64,000 nt of DNA, taken from the NCBI GenBank assembly GCA_030789695.1, contig CM061136.1, positions 132,835,584 to 132,899,583 of the forward strand, read 5' to 3'. This document shows positions 22,142-33,162 of this stretch, in pieces. Both the position numbers and the translations under genes were made by a program. The notes under the pieces were generated by a model. That model saw only the letters and a list, made by a program, of their open reading frames with translations, had not been told where the DNA came from and made no database searches. This DNA comes from Scilla litardierei. Lineage: Eukaryota; Streptophyta; Magnoliopsida; Asparagales; Asparagaceae. How positions within the stretch are numbered: position 1 is the first letter of the stretch; the number at the start of each line of letters is the position of its first letter.

Positions 22142-22154
22142 TGTGAGTGGGAGA
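22142..22154 (+). promoter_or_regulatory. Polypurine tract of C2
   Basis: GAGTGGGAGA abuts the LTR start TGTTGG. This is the plus-strand primer site. Close copies of its core, AAGTGGGAG, are scattered through the C2 leader (17005-17015, 17034-17044, about 17088, 17340) and coding region (about 19695, 19795). Confidence 0.75.
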
Positions 22155-22759
22155 TGTTGGATATGGAAGACGTTAGTACACCCTTGTAGGGGATGTACGA
22201 GGGAATACGGACCTCGAACGTCGCGTACACGAAGTCGTGTGCAAAGGGAATATGTTCCCTTGCGGAGAGGATCTCTAGAATGATGGGAAAGTCGCATTAT
22301 ATGTGCATAAGTGCATGCGACATATGGCTAATAAAGGGGTAATATCTTAAGCTTATGTTGTACCATGCATATGGTACAACTTAAGCTTATAATATGCCAT
22401 GTACGATGGTACACCTTAGTTAAATTGTTTCAAAGGAACAATTACTCCTAAAATAACTACCTTGGGGGCTATAAATAAGACCCAAGGGTTAGCCATTTAC
22501 TTACACTTTTGCATGGCATTCTTGCATGCATTTCATTCTAGCGAAGCTCTGCCGAAATCCTTCCTCTCTCTTTATCCAAGTTCTTAATCTAAAAGTAGAG
22601 ATTTAGATTGTGGATTTAGTAGCCTTACTCCGTTCGTGAGAAGACTCGATCCGTCGTGGTGAATCCGAAGGAGAAGTTCTGTGACTACCGTGCCGCATAC
22701 GCAAGCGTAAGTCTCAACTTCATTTATCGATCCTAACTCTGTTTTGGCAGGATCCTACA
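22155..22759 (+). repeat. 3' LTR of C2 (605 bp)
   Basis: It is nearly identical to the 5' LTR and followed by the CGTCA target copy at 22760-22764. The G1 sequence resumes immediately after. Confidence 0.93.
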
Positions 22760-22764
22760 CGTCA

Positions 22765-22896
22765 GTCGTGTCTTTTTCATCGTTTTGAGTCGTTTTCGTC
22801 GTTTTTGAGTCGTTTTCGTCGTTTTTTTTTATTTTTTTCCATCCTTTGATTCTCCCTCTCCTAGAGATGACCCCGCATGATGTAACTGCCACTAAA

Positions 22897-22948
<52 letters not shown>

Positions 22949-24137
22949 CTAAACAACGATAACTATTTTCACTAACCCTAGGAAGCCGAGTTCTGTTGCA
23001 TTTTGTGCTCTGTGGGTTCACTTTGCCTTCTGTGTTGAGTTGTATGTTGTGACTAGCTAGTTGGTGTGCTTCTAGGTCGCGATTTTGTTTTATATGCCTA
23101 TCCATAGAGGACCCCTAGATTATCATGCTTCAATTTCGAATATGCGGCATGTTGCTTCTACTTTCTGCTTCATTATGCATGAATCGTACTATATATGTAC
23201 ACTTCAAATTACACGTGTCAGGACTCTACCAATAGGACTAGGATAACCCATGTTGCTTACGCTCTGATCCGCGAAAAACGCCTTTTACCACGTGTTTAGA
23301 ATTCGAATTTTTTTTGTTTTGCTTGGTGCAAATCCCCTCATCGTGTACTTAACTCCCACTTGGGAGAGTACACAATTTCGCCACTTACTAACGCATCGTT
23401 TTCTCGTTTTTGGAGAATGCGCATTTTCCTACTTCTACCAAAAATCCAAAAAAATCAAAAAAGATTGAAAAATCCAAAAAAGGGAGAAAAGACAGAATAT
23501 GTATAGCAAAAATCCAAAAATAAATCCAAATATCCAAATATCCAAAACCCAAAAAATTTCTGTTGTAAATATCACTCCTACCATTGCTAATAAAGGGAAG
23601 GCGAGAATTTGTACCAAGTACTCCCCTCCAAACCTACTCAACCCCTTTCTTTTTTGAAGACACTTGGCATATGAGCTTTCTAGCAATCATCTCGGCAATC
23701 ATGCCGCGATTTCCTAGTTTCTAGTGGTAGCGTCCCGAACATATAGCATGTTTCTATTCTTACTCTATTCTCATGCATGCTTGAACTATTATTCACCGTA
23801 AACTCGAATTGATTAGATATTTGGGTCATTCCATGGATATGTGTATATGGAGATTCATCGCATGATTTAGATAGATACACTGTTGGCTAGCTCACAACCG
23901 CACTCATTCGCGCTTCACCGCATGAACCCATGACACTAGTAGGAAGTCGTATTCCTGGGCTTAGTGTTATGCATCTCGCGTGCTTGCTTAGTGTGTTGTG
24001 TTTGTTTCCGTTGGCTCTGACAGGTAATCTAGGATTTCTTTTTCTTTTTATGCTTCTCTCTTTCTATTTTCTTCCATCGGGCTTCTATTCTCACTCGTCT
24101 TCCTCGATGAAGAGGAAGAGTTTAGCTTGGGGGATTT
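22765..24137 (+). other. G1 internal 3' region before the LTR
   Basis: This non-coding stretch is homologous on the opposite strand to G2 41085-42165; for example the ACCCCTAGATTATCATGCTT block is at 23109 and, inverted, near 42060. It contains an AC microsatellite and several T-rich runs. The purine-rich GAGGAAGAGTTTAGCTTGGG at 24112-24131 just before the LTR is the polypurine tract, matching G2 at 41085-41110. No protein was recognised. Confidence 0.65.
22899..22947. repeat. AC dinucleotide microsatellite
   Basis: About 24 uninterrupted AC repeats lie inside the G1 3' region. G2 lacks a comparable run at the homologous place. Confidence 0.95.
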
Positions 24138-24207
24138 TGACGTGCGTTTATATTTTATATATTCACGCACGTCTTCTCCGTCATTTTTCGTCGATTTTCG
24201 TTATCTC

Positions 24208-25547
24208 TGTTGGATCATGTGGATGGCAAACAACACTAGAAGGGTGGTTGAATAGTATTGTGAAAAAACTTTTCACAAATGAATACCACAAAAATAACTT
24301 TCCTTCCAATATTGCCTAAGGAACCAAGTAGAGTGATCTACGCTTGGTCCTTAATCAACACGATTGATCTCCAAATAAAGATAAGATAATATATAAACAA
24401 CAAAGATCAAAGGAGTAAAGATAATAGAATAGATCTCACAGCGGAATATAAACTTGCAAGAATGAATTTAATTAGCAAGAGTAAATTAACAAATGATTGC
24501 AAATGACATATAATAAAAATGAACTTGTTGGTGTAAGGTAAATGTCAATCGCAAACACAAACATTTTTATCCTGGTTTCCCACAACCTGGGTACGTCCAG
24601 TCCCCGAAACTCTTGTCGGGCTTTAATCCACTATTATCGGTAAATAGTACAAACCATCTCCCGCCAAGAGGATTTTCAACCACCTTGCCTACAACAAGGA
24701 TTTTCACCCACCTAGACTTGTCTAGGATTTTCACTTGCCTCACAACCCGAGGACTTTTCCTTGCCTCACAATCCGAGGAATTTCAACACCCTTATCACCA
24801 AGGAACTACAAGTAAAATCAAATCCAATACACCACAATGAATTAGTGAAGATTGGTTTTTACACCCAATAATTCTATAGCCAAGATTAAATTTGCAATTG
24901 TGCTTCACGTGGCTAAAAGAATTTAAATCGTTCGTAGATCACACAAAGAATATGAATTTATGGATTGTGATCTAGAATCTAGATGTGTTCTTCGATCACA
25001 CAAAGAATATAAAATTATTCAATGTGATCTAGAATCCAGATGTTTCAAGGTAGTGAACTACTCAAACTTAGCTTCTATGAAAAGTATGCTCTCAAATAAG
25101 TTTTAAAACAAGTTTAAAATCATTTTTAGAAAATCATTTTGTGTGTGTGCATATTCTTTCTTGGCTTTGACATAATCCTAAGAAAATGAAAAACAACTCG
25201 CACACTAGACTCTATGAAGAACTTGAAGCTATGGTAGAGCTTGAGCTAGTTGTATAGGCTTCACTTGAGTTTGAGCTCCTCTTTAGCTTGAGCTTGAGCA
25301 CATTCTTTGAGCTTCATCTTCGAGCTCCTCTTGTGCTAAAGATTTAGAATGTAGACGTGGAATGTGAGCTCAATCCATCTTCATCTTCTATGTGTGTAGT
25401 TATAGTTCTTCATCTCGTAGTATGTTTCGAGCTTCAATTAGCTTATTACACAACCTACACACTTAAGTAGTATGATTAGTAATTTAACAACATTTGGTGT
25501 GATCATCATCAAAACAAACCACTTGGAGTGGGACTAGATTCGCATCA
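24208..25547 (-). repeat. 3' LTR of C3 (1340 bp, promoter deleted)
   Basis: Compared with the other LTR, one internal block is missing after GATGTTTCAA at about 25050. The missing sequence corresponds to roughly 28500-28988, exactly the part that holds the TATA box and AGTCGACT palindromes. Confidence 0.85.
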
Positions 25548-26050
25548 CTCTCTCCCTTTTTGATGATGACACCCAAATGAAAAACATATGATTAATGATA
25601 TGATTATAAAAACAATGAGTAAGTGTACTTACTCCCCCTGTTTAAATGCGGTTATTATTCATTTATGTTTTTTCTTGCTTGTTGTCACTTTTTCTCCCCT
25701 TGTCATCACAAAAAATATATAATAGTATACTTACCAAGCGAAGAAAAATAAATTACATATGCTCCTCCTCAAAGTTTGCATCATTGAAGTTGGGTCTCCC
25801 CTTAATGTATGCATGTATTTAGAGATTCATTGGGAGCTCTTCTACTAATCCCTTATAGTTTTGGTACCTGAAAATCAAACAAATAATTTTGGTGCCCTTT
25901 CTTTGTAGGTCTGTGGGATTAGTCATACATAATGATGTAATCATTAACCAAGAGGGAACCAAACCCAGTTGGGTTGAGATTTCCCATAAGTAAATATATA
26001 ATCTCTACAAAAATGAACATTGTTCATAAAACTAGAAATGTAATTGTCTT
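25548..26050 (-). other. C3 polypurine tract and 3' non-coding region
   Basis: On the minus strand a purine run (AAAAAGGGAGAGAG) abuts the LTR at 25548-25561, as in C1. The remaining 490 bases show no coding potential. Confidence 0.6.
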
Positions 26051-27544
26051 TCATTTGGACGGTCCAATTTTGGGAATCCAAACTTTGACATATCCATTTT
26101 CAGTTTTAGGAACTCTAGCTTGATGATAAGAGATCCTAGCATTTTGATTGGTCATATTATAACCTAAGCCATGTTTGCTAGATTGGGGTTTTTGTGATCT
26201 AATCAAGCTATCTAATTTTTCTTTACCTTTATTGAACCTAGCAACATTATTAACCAGGTCCTCATGCTTAGCCTTAATGGCGGTCATGTTCTTTTCTAAG
26301 TCTCTAAACCTATTTCCTAGGTCTTTGAGTTCTATATTGAGCAACCTATTCTTTTCAATTAAATCTTTATTGTTGTTAATTAATTTTAAGTTCTCTTCCC
26401 TAATCTTTTCTAGCTCTTGATTAGTAGGATTAGAACAACAAGATTTATTCATCTTTTTTAGGGTTAAAAGCCCTTTGAGTTGGACCTCATATAATGCATA
26501 GATTTTATGAAATTCCTCCTCATAATCAACTTCCTCATCATCGCTACTATCGCTATCACTAGAGTTATGGTAGGAATTTACCTTGGGATCTCCTCGTGTC
26601 ATAAAACACATATGTGACTTCTCGTTCCTTTTGATTGCTTTTCCTTCATTTTCGGATGATGATGAGTTATCGGAATCCTCTTCATTATCGCTTCTATCAC
26701 ATGCCGCTAAAGCTTTTCTAATTGGCATTTTTCCTTTGTATGGCTTCGTTCTATTATCCCTGATTTTCTTTAGAGGACACTCATTCTTCATGTGCCCTGG
26801 CCTATTACATTAATAACAAATAACATCATTAGTGGAATTGAACTTACGGTTGTAGAACTTACGTGCATTTATAATTTTCTTGAATCCTTTAGAGATGAGT
26901 GCCATTTGTTTCTCCATCTCATCTTTGACTGCATTATCGGACTCCTCCGTATCCGATGTTGCTTTGAATGCAAGGTTCTTCTTCTTTTCACCGTGTTCCT
27001 TGGTCTTTTGCTCTTGCAGTTGGAGTTCATACGCCATTAGATTTCCGATGAGCTCCTCTAAGGTTAGCTTTGAAGTGTCGTTGCCTTCTTCAATGGCCGA
27101 ATCTTTGGATTGCCATTCGAGAGTGAGGGATCTAAGGATCTTGCATACATGATCCTCTTGTGTGTACTTCTTTCCCAATCCCGTAAGTGTGTTGACGATC
27201 TCCGTAAATCTCGTGTACATCTCCGTTATGTTCTCGCCTTTCTCCATCATAAATTGTTCATACCTGTCAACATAAAGAGAAGATTTTGAAGATTTAACTT
27301 TTTGGTTACCTTCATGCATTACCTCAAGGAGTTTCCATATTTGGTGTGCAGAGATAGCCATGGAGATCCGGTTGTACTCCGTTGTGTCAAGGCCGCAATA
27401 TAGAGTGGACACCGCCTTGGCATTTAGAGACACTTTGTCCATCTCCTTCTTGGTCCAGTTTTCTTCCTCAAGAGTGGGTTCTTCATAAGGATTCTCCACT
27501 ATCTTCCATAGATCATAGGAGATAGAGAGAAGGTACATTCGCAT
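26051..27544 (-). pseudogene. C3 gag, one nonsense codon in the zinc knuckle
   Basis: The frame runs from 27544 to 26051 with a single in-frame TAA near 26808. The first 244 residues have the gag core (LYCGLDTTEYNRISMAISAH, QIWKLLEVMHEGNQKVK, FMMEKGENITEMYTRF). The zinc knuckle reads C-Y-stop-CNRPGHMKNEC, so the nonsense codon falls inside CCHC. The C-terminal 246 residues hold an acidic serine-rich region and a long coiled coil (LEKIREENLKLINNNKDLIE), ending in VWIPKIGPSK. Apart from that codon the gag looks intact, so the family may still conserve Gag. Confidence 0.85.
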
Positions 27545-27642
27545 CCGATTCTTCCAAGATCCATAGTTTGATCCGTTGAGAAGTGGTGGTCGGGTGGAAG
27601 ATTGTCCTTCGGGAAAATGATTGGTTGATGCCCTCTATAACC

Positions 27643-27656
27643 TCACTCTGATACCA
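27643..27656 (-). other. tRNA-Met primer binding site of C3
   Basis: TGGTATCAGAGTGA on the minus strand is identical to the C1 site and lies two bases from the LTR at 27659. Confidence 0.9.
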
Positions 27657-27658
27657 AG

Positions 27659-29483
27659 TGTTGGATCTTGTGGATGGAAAACAACACTAGAAGGGGGGTT
27701 GGATAGTGTTTTGAAAAAAAACTTTTCACAAATGCATACCACAAAAATAACTTCCCTTCCAATGTTGCGTAAGGAACCAAGTAGAGTGATCTACGCTTGG
27801 TCCTTAATCAACACAATTGATCTCCAAATAAAGATAAGATAATATATAAACAATAAAGATCAAAGGAGTAAAGATAATAGAATAGATCTCACAGCGGAAT
27901 ATAAACTTGCAATAATGAATTTAATTAGCAAGAATAAATTAACAAATGATTGTAAATGACATATAATAAAAATGAACTTGTTAGTGTAAAGTAAATGTTA
28001 ATTGCAAACACAAAGATTTTATCATGATTCCCCACAACCTGGGTACATCCAGTCCCCGAAACTCTTGTTGGGCTTTAATCGACTATTATCGGTAAATAGT
28101 ACAAACCACCTCCCACCAAGAGGATTTACAACCACCTTGCCTGCAACAAGGATTTTCAACCACCTAGACTTGTCTAGGATTTTCACTTGCCTCACAACCC
28201 GAGGACTTTTCCTTGTCTCACAATCCGAAGACTTTCAACACCCTTATTACCAAAGGACTACAAGTAAAATCAAATCCAATACAACACAATGTATTAGTGG
28301 AGATTGGTTTTTACTCCCAATAATTCTATAACCAATATTAAATTTGCAATTGTGCTTCATGTGGCTAAAAGAATTTAAATCGTTTGTAGATCACACAACG
28401 AATATGAATTTATTCAATGTGATCTAGAATCTAGATGTGTTCTTCGATCACACAAAGAATATAAAATTATTCAATGTGATTTAGAATCTAGATGTTTCAA
28501 AAATCCTTTGAGAATATGAAAAATCAAAGAGAAGGACGTTGAAAACCAATTTACAATAGCCAAAAAATAATAATGATATTAAAAAGAATTATAAAAGAAT
28601 ATAAGCAATAAGATCAGAAATTGAAAAACCGTTTTGGCTATGAAGAACTTTGAGAGCGATGAGAGCGATGAGATCTTTTGAGAGAATAATAATTTTGCTC
28701 AAGAATGAATTGGTGAGTAAAATGTCCTCATATGGTCTCTATTTATAGAGCTAAAGGAGAATTCAAAATGATTCAAAATCAAGTTTGACTTCAGCCCAAA
28801 AATCAAGCAAGGAATAAATGAGAGAGTGAATCAAGGAATTCTGGTCGCATAGCTGGTAGTCGACTTCCTAACTTTGGTATTCGACTCCCAGAGTGTTTTT
28901 GAGAAAATCTGCTACAACTGGTAATCGACTCCCTAACTTTGGTAGTCGACTACCAGAGTATCTTTTCAAGGAGAAGGCAGAAATCAGGGTAGTGAACTAC
29001 TGAAACTTAGCTTCTATGAAAAGTATACTCTCAAATAAGTTTTAAAACAAGTTTAAAATCATTTTAGAAAATCATTTTGTGTGTGCATATTCTTTCTTGG
29101 CTTTGACATAATCCTAAGAAAATGAAAAACAACTCACACACTAGACTCTATGAAGAACTTGAAGCTATGGTAGAGCTTGAGCTAGTTGCATAGGCTTCAC
29201 TTGAGTTTTAGCTCCTCTTGATCCTGAGCTTGAGCACATCCTTTGAGCTTCATCTTCGAGCTCCTCTTATGCTAAAGCTTTAGAATGTAGACATGGAATG
29301 TGAGCTCAATCAATCTTCATCTTCTATGTGTGTAATTATAGTTCTTCTTCTCGGAGTATGTTTCGAGCTTCAATTAGCTTATTGCACAACCTACACACTT
29401 AAGTAGTATGATTAGTAATTTAACAACATTTGGTGTGATCATCATCAAACCAAACCACTTGGGGTGGGACTTGATTCCCATCA
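27659..29483 (-). repeat. 5' LTR of C3 (1825 bp)
   Basis: It runs from TGTTGGATCTTGTGG to TTGATTCCCATCA on the plus strand. It is the complete version of the C3 LTR and contains the promoter segment lost from the 3' LTR. Confidence 0.9.
28737..28957 (-). promoter_or_regulatory. C3 LTR promoter: TATA plus AGTCGACT motifs
   Basis: On the minus strand the TATA box CTCTATAAATAGAG (28737-28750) is preceded by four GGTAGTCGACTnCC-type motifs at 28854-28868, 28874-28892, 28919-28934 and 28940-28957, some with one base changed. The arrangement matches C1. Confidence 0.6.
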
Positions 29484-29662
29484 ATTTTGTATCCGTTTAT
29501 TTTTGTTTTTAGTTTCTTTTTACTTTCGTTTAGTTTATGTGCATTTGCAGGACATTGCTAGCACATGGGACATATATGGCCAACATCATGAGTCCCCGGA
29601 GCAACGGGAAGTGTCGCACGAGATCCCGAGAGCCATTCGTCAAAGATGACTATGTATCAGCT

Positions 29663-30003
29663 CTCACCCGATCGGTTCAGTGATCGGGTGGATGTATGAC
29701 AGAGTGCAGTTTTGAAGGCCAATGCTCACCCGGTCGGTTGACTTGTCAACCGATCAGGTCATGTATTGTGATCCGATCGGGTCGTCACTTTCAACCGGTC
29801 GGGTCAGTTGATGCTGCTTTCCAAGCTCAAGAAATCCAAGACTCACCCGATCGGTTCAGTGATCGGGTGAGATTTATCAGAGCTGAAGACATATTCTTCC
29901 ATCATTTCACCCGATCGGGTGAAGTCTCACCTAATTGGGTGAGTGTCTGTTTTTGTCTTTTTGTGGGAATATTCCCAGGCATCTTGCCCACTTGTATAAA
30001 TAG
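29663..30003 (+). promoter_or_regulatory. G1 LTR promoter: CCGATCGG palindrome array and TATA box
   Basis: At least nine motifs of the type TCACCCGATCGGGTGA or CAACCGATCGGTTGA, with single-base variants, lie between 29663 and 29942. They often pair as a motif, a short spacer and its inverse (TCACCCGATCGG-TTCAGTG-ATCGGGTGA). A TATA box TATAAATAG follows at 29995-30003. G2 repeats the same layout on the other strand (40367-40835). Confidence 0.65.
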
Positions 30004-30932
30004 TGCTAGGTTTTTCCAGAAACGCAGTCTCCACTTTTTAAGCTATTTTAAGGGATTTTTCAGCTGCTTCAATTAAATACTTAGTGTAACTTCTTTGATC
30101 GTTTTCATATTTTGATATTGTGTTCATGCTTTTATTTGCTATGGTGAACAATTTCTTGATTTCAATCCTTATGGCTATATTTTCTGTTATTGCATTTGCT
30201 ACCATGTTTAGTGAGTAGTTCTTCAATCTGGGACATTGGTGGAAGCCCCTTCGTGGGTTCTTCCTAGAACGTCCATAGGTCTGGAGATCCGATTGGATCT
30301 AGGATTTTGATGGTTATGCGGGGGCGTTTCATTGTCATCAGCTGGAAAAAGACCGCCTTTGACCATTGGGATAAAATAAAATAAAACGGGAGTTTGATTC
30401 TCTAGCCATAATTCACCCCCTAGCGTTGACATTGAGTCCTTGCACGTGGGAACAGCTTGGACGAAATGTTGGGTGCGATCGTTGCGAACTTAGTGCTCCC
30501 GGAGTCGAATGGTGTTGGACATAGGAATGCCCACCATCAGAAGCCGGGTAGACCTAGAGTATCATCCTGGGCATCAACCTGAATATCGGGCACATGGGAC
30601 GCTAGGTACCACTTTTAGAGGCAACGTGTCACCGCCAAATCCTAGCATTCGGTCATATTCCTATCCTTCGGCCATAATAGTGAGAATCCATGATTAGGGC
30701 GGAAGCCAAAGTCCTAGATTACCTTTTTACCTTTTACATCTGTTCTATTAGTTTACAACCGTGACAACCAATCGAGAATAGGCTGGCTCATCCACTGGGT
30801 GGTCTGGTTCCTGAATGTTTGCAAGTACAACATACGCCTCCCCGTGATCGACCCCCCAAGCCACACTTCGACACTGTGCGCTTGTGGTTTATAAATTCTA
30901 ATTCTAGTATCCCCGTCCCGGTTTTCATGTCA
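30004..30932 (+). other. G1 LTR downstream part (R/U5)
   Basis: This is non-coding. It carries the block CACACTTCGACACTGTGCGCTTG before the LTR end, a module also seen in other orientations in G2 (39490) and G3 (31430). No ORF of note. Confidence 0.5.
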
Positions 30933-30971
30933 TATGGGCGGCCGATCAATGTGTAAAATACATTCATATCA
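30933..30971 (-). repeat. Remnant of a gypsy LTR start beside G1
   Basis: The plus-strand end AATGTGTAAAATACATTCATATCA matches the end of solo LTR G3 (33139-33162), and GTAAG follows. It is the 5' terminus of a G3-family LTR into which G1 inserted. The rest lies on the far side of G1. Confidence 0.55.
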
Positions 30972-31399
30972 GTAAGTTGAGGGGCCGATCCCTTGCCACT
31001 GAATGACCATCAATAGTCGTCGGTTGTAAGCCGAAGGGGCCTCACCCCTCGCAACTAAACAACCCTCGTCGTCAGCCGTAAGCCAAGGGGCCAATCCCTT
31101 GCCACTGAACGACCCTCGATCGTCGTGGCCATAAGCCAAAGGGGCATTGTACCTTGCAACCGAGATACATTCGTCGTAGGCCATAAGCCAAGGGGCCAAT
31201 CCCTCGCTATTGAATGACCCTCGATCGTCGTCGTCCGTAAACCGAATGGGCCTCGCCCCTCGTAACCAAACGACCCTCGTTGTTAGCCATAAGCTGAGAG
31301 GACAATTCCTCGCCACTAAACAACCCTCGATCATCGTCAACCATAAGCCGAAAGGGCCTCGCCCCTTGCAACCAAACGGCCCTCGTCGTCAGTTGTAAG
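30972..31399. repeat. 52-54 bp minisatellite, left block
   Basis: Eight units start with GTAAGCC or ATAAGCC. They alternate between an A type (GGGGCCAATCCC..CCACTGAACGACC) and a B type (GGGGCCTCGCCCC..CAACCAAACGACC), making dimers of about 105 bp. Open frames through it are by-products of the near-multiple-of-three period. Confidence 0.85.
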
Positions 31400-33162
31400 T
31401 GATCGCGCCAGGATGTACTCCCAAAACAATGTATTTTTACCGCATGCGCACAGTCTAGTGGCAAGCGGGTATCGTATCCACATGGAGGTGGTGTTGGTTC
31501 CAATCTATCTTAGGTTGGCTTGACTACGAATGTTTATTAGTGGAGATAGTTATGGTATGATGTAATAGCAATGGTGATGGATGTCGGTGTCGATGATAAA
31601 TATTTCGGTTGTAAATTCAATCAAAAAAATGTCAAGGACTAGGGAATTCCAACTATAGATTTTCAAGTCATCATTGTGAGTTATGAATTACCATATAATT
31701 AAACTTGGTTCAAGGTGAACTTGCCGCAACTAATTGGAGAACCGGCACACGCTGTCGCGCTACACAAGTCTATAGCAATCTAAACTTGAGCCCCGCTATC
31801 GCGTAAGTCTAGTCCAGACCAATAGCATTAAGATAAGCAATTATGTCCAATCCCAACTCAAGCTCACTGTCACATAATTTGAGTTCGGATCTAGATCGTG
31901 ATAGTTCATACTCATTCGCCGTCGTGCAACGAATATGAGTATAGGAAAACAATAAAAATGCTAACTTTGGTAGTTATCGCACACCAAGTCTAGGAAATTT
32001 CGATTGTAATCCTAAATCGAATATCTAGGGCTTTTCTTGGATCAAGATCCTCTGTCGAGCTCTCAAGATCTAAGAGAAATCACTATCTATCCATAGTAAA
32101 ATTATCAAGATCTAACCCTTTAACAAGTTTAGCAACATGGGTTTTCAATAGATTTCACATATCAAACCCTAAATCCATAGTGTTCATCCCTTTCCCTAGA
32201 ACAAAGATCAACCAAGCATAGAAATAATGATATACAAATCAATAAGAAACATTGCTTGCATATAAAAGATATCAAATCAAAGATTCAAATAGCAAATAAC
32301 AAAGATAATTAGCTTTCATGAAGAATTTCAATCCAAATACAAGCTTTTAGATCCAAGAGGGGGCCTAGGGCATGGCATAATCTCTAAAAAGTCTCCAAGA
32401 AAAATAATAGGAACTCCCCTCAATGAAGACTATAAAGTTTTTTTTATATTTTCCCCAAAACCCTAAGAAAAAATGGACCAAAATACCCAAAAAAAACCTA
32501 GTTGTTACAGATTTTTGGATTTCTGGTCGCCAGCGCACTCGGTCGAGTGAAAATGTCAATCAGGCGAGTGCGATCTCGTGCAAAAACTGCAAAAATCAAC
32601 ATTCTATTTTTTCCTGGTCACTCGGCCAAGTGGGATCTCACTCGGCCGAGTGACACGGATACGCAAATACCAGCACTGCTACCCAATCTTGCAGAAATTC
32701 TAGAAAATTCATCCGACCTCTGTTTGGTAGTTCTTGGCGGCGTTGAAACCGTGATGAACTCTACTATGACTAAAAAATATCTCCAAGTTGAGATGGCCTC
32801 TGGAATGATATAAGAAATCAAAACAAGGTGGAGGTAGTGCGTAAATCTTTGACATTTCATGCGTTCTAGCTTTGTTTCTTCTTCTTCTTTTCTCCAACTT
32901 TCATAGATCTTTCGTCCTTGTCTTTTGGTGCTCCTAACTCATATCCAAAGGTATTCTTGCTTCTCTTGCATCATTAATCATGGCTTCATCTCCAGATTGC
33001 ACTGTATTGCTCCAATTCGCTCCAAATTCCATGAAATCAACATAAACGCTCCGAAAGTGAAATAGTTCCAAATATTCATCGAAAAGCGTATAAATTTGGT
33101 ATTTGGAGGGTGAAACATGATATGTATGTATGAGAATAAATGTGTAAAATACATGCATATCA
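31400..33162 (-). repeat. Solo gypsy LTR G3
   Basis: On the minus strand the segment runs from TGATATGCATGTATTTTACAC to GGCGCGATCA, with TG..CA ends. It is flanked by GTAAG (31395-31399) and GATAG (33163-33167), an imperfect 5 bp duplication. Minisatellite continues on both sides and no primer site or coding sequence adjoins, hence a solo LTR. The minus-strand TGCGCATGCGG module near its end resembles the Athila-like LTRs G1 and G2. Confidence 0.65.
32440..32656 (-). promoter_or_regulatory. G3 LTR promoter: TATA and CTCGGCCGAG palindromes
   Basis: A TATA-like ATATAAAAAA (about 32440-32450, minus strand) is preceded by GCACTCGGTCGAGTGA (32534-32549), a half-site at 32561-32571, TCACTCGGCCAAGTGG (32618-32633) and TCACTCGGCCGAGTGA (32638-32653). 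The plan is the same as the other LTRs but with a different palindrome. Confidence 0.5.

Larger units (their letters stand above)
14920..22759 (+). mobile_element. TNT1-like Ty1-copia element C2, recent but defective
   Basis: The element is complete in outline: two 605 bp LTRs, a perfect 5 bp target duplication CGTCA (14915-14919 and 22760-22764), a tRNA-Met primer site, a long leader, gag, protease, integrase, RT and RNase H remnants, and a purine tract. I count about five differences between the LTRs. Pol contains nonsense codons, frameshifts and a deletion of the RT catalytic region. The unusually long leader (15540-17427) holds a GC-rich minisatellite and structured repeats. Confidence 0.93.
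24208..29483 (-). mobile_element. Gag-only SIRE-type element C3 (non-autonomous)
   Basis: Two LTRs (24208-25547 and 27659-29483) with starts nearly identical to C1 flank an internal region of only 2.1 kb. This holds a tRNA-Met primer site, a gag-like ORF and a purine tract. No protease, integrase or RT sequence is present, so it is a terminal-repeat element with a GAG domain (TR-GAG class) dependent on a relative such as C1 for pol. The flanks are ATCTC (24203-24207) and ATTTT (29484-29488), a diverged or absent target duplication. The paralogous empty site in the G2 LTR confirms the insertion. Confidence 0.88.
6388..30932 (+). mobile_element. Athila-like Ty3-gypsy element G1 (3' part, interrupted three times)
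   Basis: Once the younger insertions are removed (8541-14186, 14920-22759 and 24208-29483), the remaining pieces read through as one plus-strand element. They are a promoter-like leader, an Athila-type ORF just before the 3' end, the conserved TTGAGGACAATG block, a 3' non-coding region, a purine tract and a 3' LTR beginning TGACGTGCG at 24138. A second copy of the same 3' region is G2 (39407-42285, opposite strand), which allows the LTR to be delimited. The 5' half, with any gag-pol, would lie left of C1 outside the window. The right end at 30932 is inferred from TG..CA termini and is less certain than the start. Confidence 0.75.
24138..30932 (+). repeat. 3' LTR of G1, split by C3
   Basis: The LTR starts TGACGTGCGTTTATAT at 24138 after the purine tract. 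It is interrupted at 24207/29484 by C3 and resumes to about 30932, giving about 1519 bp without the insert. The G2 LTR (39407-41084, minus strand) aligns along most of its length, including the sequence spanning the C3 insertion point (CGTTAT..GTATCCG). The last 60-70 bases differ from G2, so the end is tentative. Confidence 0.75.

Noticed and set aside
29663..29942. Regularly repeated short palindromes resembling a CRISPR array
   Set aside because: The repeats are 14-16 bp, variable and irregularly spaced, lie in an LTR promoter, and the genome is a plant's. No cas-like genes are present.
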